From assembly GCA_964006375.1 (NCBI GenBank), contig OZ023270.1:53107820-53171819 (forward strand): a stretch of DNA of 64,000 nt. Direction: 5' to 3'. A program made the translations under genes and the position numbers. Below the pieces are notes generated by a model. It searched no databases and was not told the DNA's origin. It worked only from the letters and a program-made list of their open reading frames with translations. This stretch comes from Tillus elongatus (lineage: Eukaryota > Arthropoda > Insecta > Coleoptera > Cleridae). Positions 10,463 through 29,316 of the stretch are shown here, one piece after another; position 1 is the stretch's first letter, and each line of letters begins with the position of its first letter.

Positions 10463-10990
10463 TTGTTTCCATATCAAATGATGTTTAAAATTTCAATTTT
10501 GTGGCGTTCAGTTAAGTAAGGCAATGTGAACATTGTTTAGGAAGAACTTATTATTAACTAACTTTTTTGCTTTGCACTCTAGTGTTTAGTGTTATTACTT
10601 TATTTTGACAAAAAATTATTGATTCAATTTAACAAAAAAATGTTAAGGGAATGCCGAATGATATACCTTGTAGGCTAGATTATTTTTTAAGTTAAACGAA
10701 ATGAAGGTTGTTTACTACACTTTCATAACAATCTTGATTGATAATGACAATTTTAAACGGAATGATTGAACAATCTAAGATTAGATAAAATGAAGAAAGT
10801 CTAATAGTAGTGAATGTTCATAACAAAGGCTTTTGAGCAAATAAGTATGGCCTTTTTCATCAAATTTGGTTACCAGTATAACCTATATAGTATAAACAAG
10901 TAACAAGTACCATATATCATCAAAATAAGTTTACTGTTTGAAAAGGTTCAAAATTTTTCACAAAGTAAAAGATAAAATTCTTCACAAGAA
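10463..10990. other. Mostly unassigned AT-rich DNA
   Basis: No convincing coding frame. A short piece at 10850-10975 (ACCAGTATAACCTATATAGTA and following) belongs to the MITE-like end module of the AT-hub family. The rest is unassigned. Confidence 0.5.
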
Positions 10991-10999
10991 GCTTTTCAG

Positions 11000-11045
11000 A
11001 GACCGTACGATCGTTTTGTTGACCATGTCAACATCTTCAGAGGAA
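11000..11045 (-). ncRNA. Hammerhead-ribozyme-like motif, left copy
   Basis: Same layout as the copy at 11837-11880, read on the minus strand: CTGAAGA, then GTTGAC/GTCAAC as stem II. The G of the GAAA core is A here, which should inactivate it. Confidence 0.5.
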
Positions 11046-11836
11046 GAAAAATTCTAAAATTAAACTACTAGCTACCGTGTATTTATATCGCGTCTAGGTA
11101 AACGAACTAGTCCGAAGTAAAATTGTCGTCGAAGACCGATCGTTTGTTTATTGTGTAATGAATCTACGAGGTCGAAGACCTGCTTTAATTTTCTGGTCGA
11201 CAAATTTATGAGCCCTTATCTAATATAAGGATAATAGGCTTAAAGGAAAGGTACCGAGTTATTTAAGGAATCTGCACGTTCCCTTTCGATCTAGAAATTT
11301 ACTATGTGGATATTGGAGCAAGCCGACAAGCACATCTGGCGAGACAAATACCATTTTTTTCTTTATATCTATGAAGTCAATATAAATACTGTCACGAAGA
11401 ATTAAAATCAATATAAATATAGTTTTTATGTAGTATTTTAGTTGAGTTATTTATCCTTTGTTAGAGTTAACATTTTGAGCCAAACACCCGGGTTTAATTT
11501 TTTATATAAAAAAGATGAGCGAAGGTGATGGTGTTTGTCTCGCCAGATGTGCTTGTCGGCTTGCTCCAATATCCACATAGTAAATTTCTAGATCGAAAGG
11601 GAACGTGCAGATTCCTTAAATAACTCGGTACCTTTCCTTTAAGCCTATTATCCTTATATTAGATAAGGGCTCACAAATTTGTCGACCAGAAGATTAAAGC
11701 AGGTCTTCGACCTCGTAGTTTCACTGCACAATAAACAAACGATCGGTCTTGGACGACAATTTTACTTCGGACTAGTTCGTTTACCTAGACGCGATATAAA
11801 TACACGGTAGCTAGTAGTTTAATTTTAGAATTTTTC

Positions 11837-11880
11837 TTCCTCTGAAGATGTTGACATGGTCAACGAAACGATCGTAAGGT
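11837..11880 (+). ncRNA. Hammerhead-ribozyme-like motif, right copy
   Basis: Stem I CCT/AGG, core CTGAAGA (fits CUGANGA), one extra T, stem II GTTGAC-ATG-GTCAAC, core GAAA, and a minimal stem III ACG/CGT ending in TA as the cleavage position. The unpaired base before stem II and the A at the cleavage site are departures from the textbook motif. Short stem III forms act as dimers in PLEs and retrozymes. Activity untested. Confidence 0.55.
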
Positions 11881-12042
11881 CTCTGAAATATGTGTTGTGG
11901 TGATTTGGGTTTCTCCAAGTGTACTTATTAGTGATCATCACAGGTTCCAGTTTTCACATAGTTATTAAACATTTATTATTATTTACAAAAATTTCACAAA
12001 AATCTTACAAAAAGGAATTCTACGGAAACATAAAAAAATTTC

Positions 12043-12288
12043 TGACTACACACACCAAAATTTGAAATGCATAAAATTTATATTATATACCTACCCAATC
12101 TGTAACTAAATTTGAGAAAAAAGAAGATGCAAAAAAAAATTTGTTTAACTTGTCACGGAAATTGACTGCACACACCAAAAGTTGAAATACATAAAATTTA
12201 TATTATATACCTACCCAATCTGTAACTAAATTTGAGAAAAAAGAAAATTACAAAAAAATGTTTGTTTAACTTGTCACGGAAATTTGAA
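12043..12288. repeat. Tandem duplication, ~122-bp unit
   Basis: Two adjacent units each run from a GACTRCACACACCAAAA start through TACCTACCCAATCTGTAAC to TTGTCACGGAAATT. They differ by only a few bases. Confidence 0.85.
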
Positions 12289-12840
12289 CCAGTGGAAGTA
12301 AAGAACATATACGCAGAAAAATACTCATATTTTTATGTCATAAGCTGTCAGAAATAAGAACAATACTTAAGTCTCTATGTGAAAACTGGAACCTGTGATG
12401 AGCACTAATAAGTACACTTGGAGAACACCCAAATCACCACAACACATATTTCAGAGACCTTACGATCGTTTCGTTGACCAAGTCAACATCTTCAGAGGAA
12501 GAAAAATTCTGAATTTTTCTTCCTCTGAAGATGTTGACTTGGTCAACAAAACGATCGTAAGGTCTCTGAAATATGTGTTGTGGTGATTTGGGTGTTCTCC
12601 AAGTGTACTTAATACTTAAGTCTGTCACTTTCAAGTTTAATTTGGCACTTGTGAAAACAATTTATCAACTGCTTATAATGAAAATGTAAACATGGATAAT
12701 CCTATCAAATCAATTATTTCTTACCTTTTTGTACCAAGATTAATTTAAATATTTTAATATTTTTCTTGGAAACTTCGCTAAATAATCACATAATCTCATC
12801 GGTCATTGGAAGTAAATAAGAAACTGCAAAAACAAACTTA
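12240..12840. repeat. Dispersed repeat shared with 41740-42030, split by a palindrome
   Basis: The stretches 12240-12361 and 12624-12840 align in order with 41740-42030 (shared words include GTGAAAA.AATTTATCAA and TTCGCTAAATAATCACA). The 41.7-kb copy has no insertion, so it marks the empty site. Class unknown. Confidence 0.65.
12375..12610. mobile_element. Palindromic 236-bp PLE-type insertion with 13-bp target duplication
   Basis: The target duplication AATACTTAAGTCT occurs at 12362-12374 and 12611-12623. Between them, two arms of about 115 bp form a nearly perfect palindrome centred near 12510 (AAAAATTCTGAATTTTTC). Each arm contains a hammerhead-like core (CTGAAGA, GTTGAC/GTCAAC, GAAAC) and matches the outer end of the 10995-11965 insertion. 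One arm keeps GAAAC and the other has AAAAC. It looks like a target-primed insertion that snapped back and copied itself. Confidence 0.8.
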
Positions 12841-12949
12841 AAAACTGACCCCTACAAGAATCATGGTATGTGATTATAAATGTAAATATTTTCCAAACTA
12901 GTCTGTAGGTATAGGGACTGTTATATAAAAGTTGAAGTAGAGGAAATGC

Positions 12950-14043
12950 CCTTTACTTCTGAAACACAAAATACAGGTTGTTCCATTTAAAGAAATCAAG
13001 TTAAGGCAGTTTGAAATTTTTAAATTTAGTCATCTCGATTTTTTTGACGAATAATAAAAACGAAAGTCTTTCTGCATGCGTCATTTTCATGGAACTTCGC
13101 CATCTATTGGTAAAAATACCGTATCATAATTTTTGATATGTGCCAATAATGTGAAAAGTTGTAAAACAATTGAAATAACTCGAAAACGATGAACGCTAGC
13201 AAAAATCCTTACAAACGTGCATTATAATTCGATGAAAATGCAAAAATTCATTTAAAAAATTGTATCGTCAACAACATATGGGCCAGCCTGTGATTGTCAA
13301 AATAATTTTATTAGATGCAGTAGAAGACATCGTATAATTAACGTATACTTTTTTTGGTATCTTGTATAATAACGGATATATTGAGCTTTACCTTAGAAAC
13401 GCGTCAGCCTGTATATAGTGTAAACAGATAAAAACTGAAACTAACGCAGGATATGGGTTCTAGGGGCCTATTACACGCTCATTAAAAGAAATATTTTCAA
13501 AATTCAAAAGTCGCGGTAACCTATTATATTATTTTAGACTATTAAACCATAAACTATAACTAAAACTATTGACAAAGCGTCAGAGAAAGGGAGTATTTGA
13601 ACTAAATTTTGAATTTTCTGGAAATACTTTATAAAATGAAAGACAATGACGGTTGAAGCTGAAACTTAAGGCTTTGTAAAACATACTTCTTGCCACATTT
13701 TCTCTACAGACCTCGTATTCGTTTCAGGATCTTTGCCTAAAAGTTGCCAATTGCGACGTTTCAATTGGCGACTTTCACTTTTTAAGAAGAAAAGCTATAA
13801 AATTTGCAAAGTAATTTTTCTAGCATTTTTTTCGCCAAAAAACTTAATCTACATCCCCCCCCCCATTTTTTTAGCTCCATATAAAATATTAATTTTTTCA
13901 AATAATTGCTAACTGGGACTCTAGAACCGATCTCCAAGGTCCATTTAAATTTAAAAAATTAATTTTAATAATATATCTTACTAATAGTGTACAATTCTTA
14001 TGAAAATTCACTACTATAACGCACTGGGTGCGTCCCGAAATTT
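12950..14043. mobile_element. Rearranged AT-hub fragment without AT array
   Basis: Contains, in order, the 'GGGCCAGCCTGTGATTG' module, a hairpin-side arm (AACTGAAACTAACGCAGGATA), the long arm with GACAATGACGGTTGAAGC, and the terminal CATAACGCACTGGGTGCGTCC at about 14035. No (AT)n array. A similarly rearranged order occurs at 24880-25600, which suggests a subfamily. A C8 run is at about 13856-13864. Confidence 0.6.
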
Positions 14044-14130
14044 TTTAATTGTGGGATAGCCGTCAGTTGCAAAATAAAAAGTCTCTATTAAATTGCTGAG
14101 CTTTCGGAATGATTTATTCCATTATTAAAG
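14044..14130 (-). repeat. PLE terminal fragment
   Basis: Matches the inverted ends of the PLE at 2870-3871: GCCGTCAGTTGCAAAATAAA, then GAGCTTTCGGAAT. It abuts the end of an AT-hub copy, so it may mark another nested insertion. Confidence 0.6.
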
Positions 14131-16930
<2,800 letters not shown>

Positions 16931-17033
16931 AATATTTGCAAATAATTCATAGGATATTAAATTAAATGCAAATTGAATGGATCTAGTGTTAGTAATTAAA
17001 TTATATAATGATGTTCTACTCATCCACTTCGTG

Positions 17034-17195
<162 letters not shown>

Positions 17196-17352
17196 GGTAT
17201 ATGTATTATAAATGTCGCGAGACCGGAATACTGTATCTGTGATTAATAAAGTATATCATGTGGAGTTTCACCAATTGTTTTTGTTACCTATTTACTTATA
17301 AATACCTATATCATGAAAACGCTTCTTTAATACATTTGCAAATATTTTTCAG

Positions 17353-17505
17353 GTTGGATTGATGTATAGCGTGTTTGACCTAACAATTGTGCTCTATTAT
17401 ATCCATACAAAGTCTGACTTCGACTATATCCGAGTTGGCTGGCTATTTTATGAAATAATTCTGGTAATTTATGTAGCAGAAGCTTGCAGTCTATGCTCAA
17501 GAAAG
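17353..17505 (+). CDS. Gustatory-receptor-like gene, internal exon
   Basis: Exon of 51 codons with acceptor TTTTTCAG before 17353 and donor AAAG|GTAAAA after 17505, phase 0 at both ends. It encodes two hydrophobic stretches (VFDLTIVLYYI and GWLFYEIILVIYVAEACS). The second, followed by a Cys/Ser-rich turn, resembles the sixth transmembrane helix of insect gustatory receptors ('...LLxLVYxCExxxxE'). The next exon in frame would be 50999-51067. Earlier exons must lie upstream; I could not find them in 1-17352. Family assignment rests mainly on the last exons. Confidence 0.6.
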
Positions 17506-18089
17506 GTAAAATATTTCAGGATTTCTTTGTGTCGCAGCTGCAAATCTTAACTTAGAAATAATATAAATATAATAATAAATACAATGATGAACTTGAACTA
17601 GTTAAAGTCTTCTAAATGTATGGTATAATGACCATTAGCATTATTATTTAATTCTATAAATAGACATTAATCACTTGATTCAAATATTTTTAAAGTCATT
17701 TTACATTTGTTATGCATTTTCGTTAAAAGGTCTTTTAGTGAAGGGGTGACGACTGTAATAGTTAAAAAAAATCATCATCAAATCAGCGTGGCTATTAGAG
17801 CACAGACACACGCACATATGTAAATTATTTTCCGAATAGCGCTTCATTTTGTAATACAAACAGTTTCTTCACTTATTTCGTGTTTTGAACTAGTTTTCCA
17901 GTAAAAAAAATAAACAACAATTATGTAATTTCGTAAACTAAAAGCTTGATATTAAAAATGTTAATTAGGCTGTGGCTGCCAATTGAATACTTTGATTTTA
18001 TCAATTTTGACTATTCAGGTATGTAAAGTCAACTTATATCTGCTTAAGTTGATTATTAAAATATCTTTCGGTTATTAACTTTGAAGAAA
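17506..18089 (+). other. Intron DNA without recognisable elements
   Basis: Follows the donor of the receptor exon. AT-rich, no coding frame or repeat family seen. Confidence 0.5.
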
Positions 18090-19110
18090 AATTGATAATT
18101 TTACCAATGCGTGGTTGGTAGATATTCATTACATGTATGGTATGGTTGATGGCAAGGCACCGGAACCTATGCGATTATATCAAAAGCGCTTCCCAAATGG
18201 AGTCACTCAAGATATTCCAACATTTTTACACATGCATAGAAGACTAGTTGAAACAGATAGTTTTAAGCCAAACAATCAATTAAAAGGTAATAGCACATTA
18301 ACTACAAGAATTTCATTAATTCAAGAAGCAGTTTTAAATTCAAGTGATAAAGATCCTCAACTGATCACCAGAAAAACTGAAATTAACTTGAATATCTCGT
18401 TCATTTTAGCTTGGAGGTAACTTCACAATTTTCTGTTATACCCATATCATATTCAACACGCCCAAGTTTTAATTCCCCGAGACTTTCCTTTGCGAGTCAA
18501 TTTCTGTCAATGGTTTTTAGGGAAGATTATAGCTGCGAAACTCAATCAGAAACTTCCACAATATTAATTTCTGGGCCACAAAATTGTGAAATTTCACCAT
18601 CAAGCCCAGTTTTCAGTAAATGCATGGTTTTGAATAGTTGTAAATCATCTAATTGGATATTTTTTCTGTCAGCAAGGCTAAATACCGATAACTATCGCCG
18701 GCTTTTAGAAGATTTGTCCATATTGCTCAAAGAAGTGGTAATTTTAATTAGAAACAAATGTAATTCACGCATGACTGTCCACTAATTCATTTCTTCAGCT
18801 TAGAAGTAAAAGAATAGTTAAATCGTAGATTTAATAACCGATGGGTAGGTCATGGTGGATGGCTGCCATGGCCTCCTCTTTAGGTCTCCTGATTTAAATT
18901 ATTTGGGCCTTTTCTTATGGCGTCATCTTAAAACTCTGGTGCACATCACTTTTTTGACACTAAAGAAGAACAGAGGAATCATATAATAACCTCCTGTGGC
19001 ACTCTAAGGAATACTCGAGCGATTCTTCAGAGGATGCGCGATAATATGAGAAAAAGGGTTGATGATTATATCCTTATAGGTGGAGGGTATGTGCAACTAC
19101 TTATCTAATT
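18090..19110 (+). pseudogene. Mariner-like transposase remnant
   Basis: Begins MVDIHYMYGMVDGKAPEPM and continues with LYQKRFPNGVTQDIPTFLHM..RRLVETDSF, the DUF4817-like helix-turn-helix of insect mariner-like proteins. After frameshifts come 'PYHIQ.VQVLIPRDFPLRV' near 18440 and the third catalytic block ('SPDLNYLGLFLW') near 18885-18920. Many stops. Terminal repeats not identified. Lies in the receptor's long intron. Confidence 0.7.
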
Positions 19111-19142
19111 GTTTAATATCTTTTGGTTTCAATAGATAATAT

Positions 19143-20216
<1,074 letters not shown>

Positions 20217-20941
20217 GGGTGTTCAAATAAGGACACGGACCGGCTGTATCTCGAAAACCATCACAGCTGCAGCTTTCGGAAAAAAATTAGCAGCATAAGT
20301 AAACTGGCCATGAGAAAATGTTGAAAATTATTTTCAGCTTTCTAAATCTGCCGCTAGGTGGCGAAAATGCCATGGCTTACCTAAAATCTTTAATTTCTCG
20401 AGAATCTTGACGCATAACATAAGCTGGTTTTAGGTAATTTGTAATCAACGTTCACTTATCTACAACCTCTGTTAAAAAAACTTTCCTTATGGATCAGTGG
20501 CGGAGGTAGGGGGCGAGATTTTTTTTTTACAAACAAATGCCTATAACTTGATAACCAGTAGACATAATTTTAAGAATTTTGGCTTATTAGAAAAAGGTTT
20601 CATAATAAATTCCACATATTAGTATTTGAAATCTACAGTCACACATGCACAAAATACAGAGGGCGCTATAACAGAGGAGTCTAGTTTTATTAAATTTTAT
20701 GAAAATTTTCAAATGGCAGCATAGTATTATAATATAACTATCAAAAAGTGAATTAAGTTAGAAAGAACTCAGTGAAAACCCAAAACGAATATGTTTTTCC
20801 GTTTCAGAGAAAACTCGAATTTTATGTATTTTGGTGCTTATTATGCCATTTCTCTAAATTTGATATGAATATAGCAAAATCTTTATAGAATATTTGTTTT
20901 CAGGCATCGTTATACAAATTAACATAGTTACCAATAACAAT

Positions 20942-21148
20942 AAGCGCCTCCGTGGCCGTGCGGGAAAGTCGATTCAGACTTTCCAATACGGACTCTGGGG
21001 TCGACGGTTCGATCCTCACCGGCGGCGGATGATTTTTCAAAATCACTGTCGTCGTTGAGATCGAGCTCAAGGTGGAGGGTAGGTTAGTTTAGATGAGCAA
21101 AAAGGGTCAGCAATGGCCTAATTGCCAGTAAGCATCTTACCTTTACCT
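20942..21148 (+). mobile_element. tRNA-derived SINE with 14-bp target duplication
   Basis: Flanked by TTACCAATAACAAT at 20928-20941 and 21149-21162. The head has an A-box-like GTGGCCGTGCGGG and a B box GGTTCGATCC, the RNA polymerase III promoter pair. The tail is (TTTACC)-like. It is inside the left TIR of the mariner-like element and absent from the right TIR, so it is younger than that element. Confidence 0.9.
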
Positions 21149-21429
21149 TTACCAATAACAATTAATCACTTTAATATGAAATAAATTTATTACCTTATCA
21201 TAAAACTAAGATACAAGAGCCAAGAATCTATTTTAAGGTTTTATTCGTAAATTAAGTGATTATATTATGAAACCGAAACTATATGAATGTAAAAACCTGA
21301 AATTTAACTAACGTTTTATTATTTACAAATGTTCAAACTGCTGTCCGTTTGTATGTATACATTTAACTAATCTCTGACGAGTAGAGGCTACCGCTGTTTG
21401 AACTTCAGCCGTAGATATGCTATTAACAG

Positions 21430-22420
21430 CAACTTATATCCTTTCCATCATATTTTCTCTAGTTGTTGGTCGAGTTTGATATACCAAATCGAAAGATTAA
21501 TGGGGGAGAGTGAAAACTCTCCCCCATAAATAAAAATCTAAGCAAGTCAAATCAGGTAATCTGTGTGGCCATGGAAATAAGCTTCCTCTTCCTATCCACC
21601 GATTTGGAAATTGAACATAAGATATTCGCGTACACTTTGCGCGAAATGTGCTGGACACCCGTCGTGTTGCAACAACATTATTAATCTTGTTTCTATAGAA
21701 ATGTCTTCCAATAACATTTTTATGCTTTGAGTTAAAAAATTTAAATACAGATCTCCGTTAAGTGGTCCGTCAAAGAAATATGTCCAACAATTTTTCCTTT
21801 AGCTATACTACACCATACGTTTAGAGTCCATCGATTTTGCCGATCTAATTCTCTCATTCAATGGGGATTACTGTCCGAGCAATAGTGCATATTATGGAGA
21901 TTTACTTTCCCACAATTTGAAAATGTTGCTTGATCTGTCCATACCATTTGTGATAGAAATCGTGGTGTTTCTTCTAGCATACTCAGCATACAATGGCAGT
22001 AATTCAGTCTGTGGTCACAATCAGTTTAATTTAGCGCCTGATGCAATACTATGTGATATGGGTGCATATTATGGTCTTTTAAACATTGTATACAGATCCT
22101 ACGGTCACACCTAAGTTTCTAGAAATTTGTCGTACACTAATATGTGGATTATCAGTAACAAGAGCAATCACATTAGTAATGTTTTCTTCATTTTTAATCC
22201 TACGAGTTCTGACTTGTCTTCTGGTGCGTCTTACAGATCCAGTTTCCTGCATATATCTTGCAATCCGAATAAACACCTCTCTTGAGTAATGTCTTCTTTG
22301 CGGGCACGTTAAAGCATATTCTCGTGATGCGACAACAGGATTCCAAAAAAATATAAAATAAATTTCAAGCATATCAAATGCTTCCTCGTTAGAATAAGAC
22401 ATCCTGAAAACGTAAAACAC
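21430..22420 (-). pseudogene. Mariner-like transposase of the long-TIR element, broken
   Basis: The intact N-terminal frame (22420 down to 22079) starts MSYSNEEAFDMLEIYF and carries a helix-turn-helix region (YSREVFIRIARYMQETGSV; ISVRQISRNLGVTVGSVYNV). Downstream, with frameshifts and stops, come fragments of the DDE domain, including an 'HNMHY' block, 'LNVWCSIAKGK', 'LQHDGCPAHFA' and 'WPHRLPDLTCLDFYL'. The protein cannot be made from this copy. Confidence 0.75.
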
Positions 22421-23250
22421 CAACTATTGCTACAAAACACACAGAAACACTACAAATAATTAATAAGATCAGTAATAAATTGAACATAGGATTTTGACGT
22501 TTATAAAACAAATTGTTTCAATTTCCTTACCTTCGTTGACAACACATGGACTACACTGATTGAAGTACAAAACTGCATATGAATTTCACATGGGCATTAA
22601 CAAGTGTTTAAATGATTTTAGACATTGGTTGTATTTATTGCTATATTATGATAAAGATATTATATTATGATAAAGATATTATGTATGGAATGAATTTTCA
22701 AAATAAATACTGAGCATTTTCTCTAAAAGCCTAATGAAAAGTGTTTCATTTTCATAATATAAATTAATTTTTCCATGACTTCTACATTACTTCTGTATTG
22801 TAATTTTATAATAAAGTAATAAATTTATTTCATTTTAAAGTGATTACATAAATGCTATTGGTAAGTACGTTAATTTGTTTAATGATTGTAATGAAGTTTA
22901 AGTTCATTCCGTGTCCGTGTCCACTTGGCAGACATGGTATTCTAATTTAAAGCAGACACCTTCTAGGATATAATCAAATAATATATATCGTATTGTTTTA
23001 ATGCGTAGGGTGTACAGATGTAAAACATTCAAAATTCCGATGCCGGTACATGGCACATTATGTTCTGAGCATAGATGAACCTGCTCTGTGGTTCTGTGTG
23101 CTGGTATGCGCGAGTCGCACTTACGCGATTTAGTCCAATCACAATCACTGACGAGATAACTGTCACGTTCGACAGTGTCAAAACTTCCTATTCACGCAAG
23201 GGAGTGTTCTGTGTTCACGCACTAACCATACACAGTTTATTTTCAAATTG
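22421..23250. other. Non-coding interior of the long-TIR element
   Basis: Between the transposase start and the right TIR. A short tandem copy (TATTATGATAAAGATAT twice) is at about 22645-22682. Nothing else recognised. Confidence 0.5.
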
Positions 23251-24218
23251 CCTCTACTCGTCAGAGATTAGTTAAATGTATACATAAAAAAGGACAGCAG
23301 TTTGAACATTTGTAAATAATAAAATGTTAATTAAATTTCAGGTTTTTCACATTCATCTAATTTCGGTTTCATAATATAATCACTTAATTTACGAATACAA
23401 CCTTAAAATCGATTCTTGGCTCTTGTATCTTAGTTTTATGATAAGGTAATAAAATTATTTCATATTAAAGTGATTAATTATTATTGGTAACTATGTTAAT
23501 TTGTATAACGATGCCTGAAAACAAATATTCTATAGAGATTTTGCTATATTCATATCCAATTTTGAGAAATGGCATAATAAGCACCAAAATACATAAAATT
23601 CGAGTTTTCTCTGAAACGGAAAAACATATTCGTTTTGGGTTTTCACTGAGTTCTTTGTAACTTCATCCACTTTTTGATAGTTATATTAAAATACTATGCT
23701 GCTATTTGAAAATTTTCATAAAATTTAATAAAACTAAACTCCCCTACTCTAACGCCCTTTGTATTTTGTGCATGTGTGACTGTGGATTTAAAATACTAAT
23801 ACGTGGAATTTCCTATGAAATCTCTTTCCAACAAGCCAAAATTCTTAAAATTATGTCTACTGGCTATCAAGTTATAGGCGTTTGTTTGTAAAAAAAATAT
23901 CTCGCCCCCTACCTCCGCCACTGGTCCATAAGGAATTTTTGTTTAACAGAGGTTGTAGATAAGTGAACGTTGATTACAAATTACCTAAAACCAGCTTATG
24001 TTATGCGTCAAGATTCTCGAGAAATTAAAGATTTTAGGTAAGCCATGGCATTTTCGCCACCTAGCGGCAGATTTAGAAAGCTGAAAATAATTTCCAACAT
24101 TTTCTCATGGCCAATTTACTTATGCTATTTTTTTTCCGAAAGCTGCAGCTGTGATGGTTTTCGAGATACAGCCGGTCCGTGTCCTTATTTGAACACCCTG
24201 TGTGTGTGTGTGCTTTGT

Positions 24219-24221
<3 letters not shown>

Positions 24222-24315
<94 letters not shown>

Positions 24316-24587
24316 AGTTAGTCCACATTATGGTGTCAGGACTTCAATAGCGTATAGAAGAAGTATGGAAGAATAAGGCAGTTTGTCTTATAAACTCTGA
24401 ACACAATTGCCTTCGTTCTGTATCTTCTGGGCGTTGAATAATGGTACTAAACATATAAACCAGTATTCAAAGTAGATGGCTTTCTGAATTTTGATACGTG
24501 TGGGTATTTTTATATTCCCTATTAAATAGTTGTTGTCAATTTTCTGTCAAAAAATCAATGCCGTTCATTCGGGATACCTAAAAAGTT
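24222..24587. other. (AT)n array followed by unassigned DNA
   Basis: TA dinucleotides fill 24222-24313. The remaining ~270 bp shows no known family. Confidence 0.6.
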
Positions 24588-26077
<1,490 letters not shown>

Positions 26078-26990
26078 TTATCAAAACGTTACCCAATAAT
26101 AAGGCTCCAGGGCCCGACGAAATAGACAACAAAAGTAGAAATCTATCACGGAAAACCGTAGTCCAATTATTATCGTATATTGTAAATGCAGTTCTGCATT
26201 ACCCAAGTCAATGGAAAATAGCCCACGTTATTCCTGTCGCCAAACCCAATGAAGATCAAAAAGATCGGCACAACTATCGCCCTATAAGCTTATTAAACAA
26301 CCTATCTAAAATAGTAGAAAAAATAATTGTTAGTAGATTTAAAAGCAGAGAAAAAATAAATAAACTTTTGATAGACTGTTTGGTTTTAGGGAAAACATAG
26401 CACCATGTATCAGGTAACACGAATAGGAAACGTCATAACACAACATTTTAACTAAGACAAAAGTAACGACAATGGTTTTACTAGACATACAGAACGCCTT
26501 TGGTAAAATATGGATAGTCGGATTACTGTGGACAAAATAATAGAACTCAAATTTCCCTGCCATTTTATTAGACTGATTCACTCATACTTATCAGACAGGC
26601 GTCTTAAAGTCAAAAATTACAATAGCACATCAAATGAAAAACAAACATATCCGAGCAAGAGTGTCTCAAGGCTCCATACTTGGATCAAAGCTGTTCAAAT
26701 ATTTTATTAAGGATATACCTACGTGCCCTTAGACCAACCTGGCTCTCTATGCAGATGATACTGCCATATATACCCATTCCTTTTCAGCAGAAGTTGCAAA
26801 TAAATAGATAGGTAAAAATTCATCTTAATGTACCTCAAAATTACCTAAAGACTTGGAAAATAACGCTTAACTCTGAAAAAACGGAGACCGTAGTATTTAC
26901 TAGAAAAACAAATGATTCCAAAATATTTAACCGTCTAAAAGTAGGAGACAAAAATTTTGTTGTGGATTTTTGTAAACAATTTTGTTAGCA
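26078..26990 (+). pseudogene. Jockey-like reverse transcriptase remnant
   Basis: Reads NNKAPGPDEIDNK, then SQWKIAHVIPVAKPNEDQ and NYRPISLLNNLSKIVEKII in one frame. After stops and frameshifts come MDSRITVDKIIELKFPCHF, 'SYLSDRRLKVK', 'SQGSILGSKLFKYF' and 'LALYADDTAIYTHS'. These are RT motifs in order, with YADD intact. 5' and 3' ends are missing. It directly abuts the hairpin end of an AT-hub. The next ~290 bp (26991-27287) are unassigned. Confidence 0.75.
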
Positions 26991-27287
26991 CATTCTTCTG
27001 TTTTATTTTTCAAAAAATTTTTCAACAGGTGGACCAAGGAACTTCAAGCGAACAATCACAGTCAAATAACATGTTTACACGTAGTTTGAAGAACGTTGGG
27101 CATGTACTTTTACTTTGCCATTTTTAACGAAAATGCCTCTCTTTTCAGCCAAAAGGAAGTTTAACTTTTACCGAACGCCGAGAAATGACCATTTAGACAT
27201 TTTCCTACCCGTCCATTTATTTTACCGCTCAAATCATAATTGCACTGGGTATTTATTTAAACTGACCTGATCTGACGATGTCTCAAA

Positions 27288-28684
<1,397 letters not shown>

Positions 28685-29316
28685 GGCGAACCGGTTACAG
28701 AGGAGATAACAAGCTATTGTGAAGGCAGAGAAAAAATCTACATCTGTATTTAGCTGAAATAATTATTTCCCCTTTTATTAGCCGAGCTTTCGGTCGGAAT
28801 AATTTATTTCTTTTTCAGTGCGTAAATAATGTAAAGTGGTCTAATAATTTTTAATATGTGAGTAAATACGCAAATTTTTAACTAAAAATAATTGAAGTGA
28901 ATTAGTAAAAAAATGTGAAATTACCATTTTAGTTGGGTTGTCCAATGGATTAAAATTTTGTTTTTATCGAGTTAACATATACAACACAGGGCAGTGTTCC
29001 AAATAATTGTTATTTTTCTCATTTCAATTAAAATATCATTACATGATTTCAAAACATTTCAAAAACATTTATTTATTATTTAAATTTTTTCGATGTAAAA
29101 TGGAAACACAGCATCTAGTTATTGATACTGGTCATAATGTAAGTTTCAGTATATACATATTACTACGGTAACATAAAAAATAATTTACAACTTTTGATAT
29201 AACTTGGCAGGTGATTAAATTGAGTTATTATTAGCTATTGGATACGTTTGCTAACTAGTCCAATCAAACCTTTTTGAGGAAGAGGAAATTTGCCACCACC
29301 TGCTGCGTCCGGTCTT
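28685..29316. other. Mostly unassigned; PLE end fragment at 28770-28830
   Basis: The stretch TTAGCCGAGCTTTCGGTCGGAA at 28779-28800 plus AATTTATTTC matches the PLE ends at 2916-2997. The remainder to 29300 shows no known family. Confidence 0.45.

Larger units (their letters stand above)
10995..11965. mobile_element. Inverted-repeat insertion with hammerhead-like ends (PLE type)
   Basis: Arms 10995-11354 and 11528-11887 are reverse complements over about 360 bp, separated by a 173-bp spacer (11355-11527). Near the outer end of each arm is a hammerhead-like core reading outward. Beyond the right arm, 11888-11965 continues with sequence that also forms the arms of the palindrome at 12375-12610. 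The inverted-terminal-repeat plan and the hammerhead motif are both known from Penelope-like elements. No coding region remains. Flanking duplication not resolved. Confidence 0.7.

Noticed and set aside
12395..12634. Two ~65-codon frames on opposite strands with nearly the same protein
   Set aside because: A consequence of the palindromic insertion. The sequence is a PLE-type end with a hammerhead-like core, not a gene.
20942..21020. Second tRNA-like promoter
   Set aside because: Head of a SINE with a 14-bp duplication.
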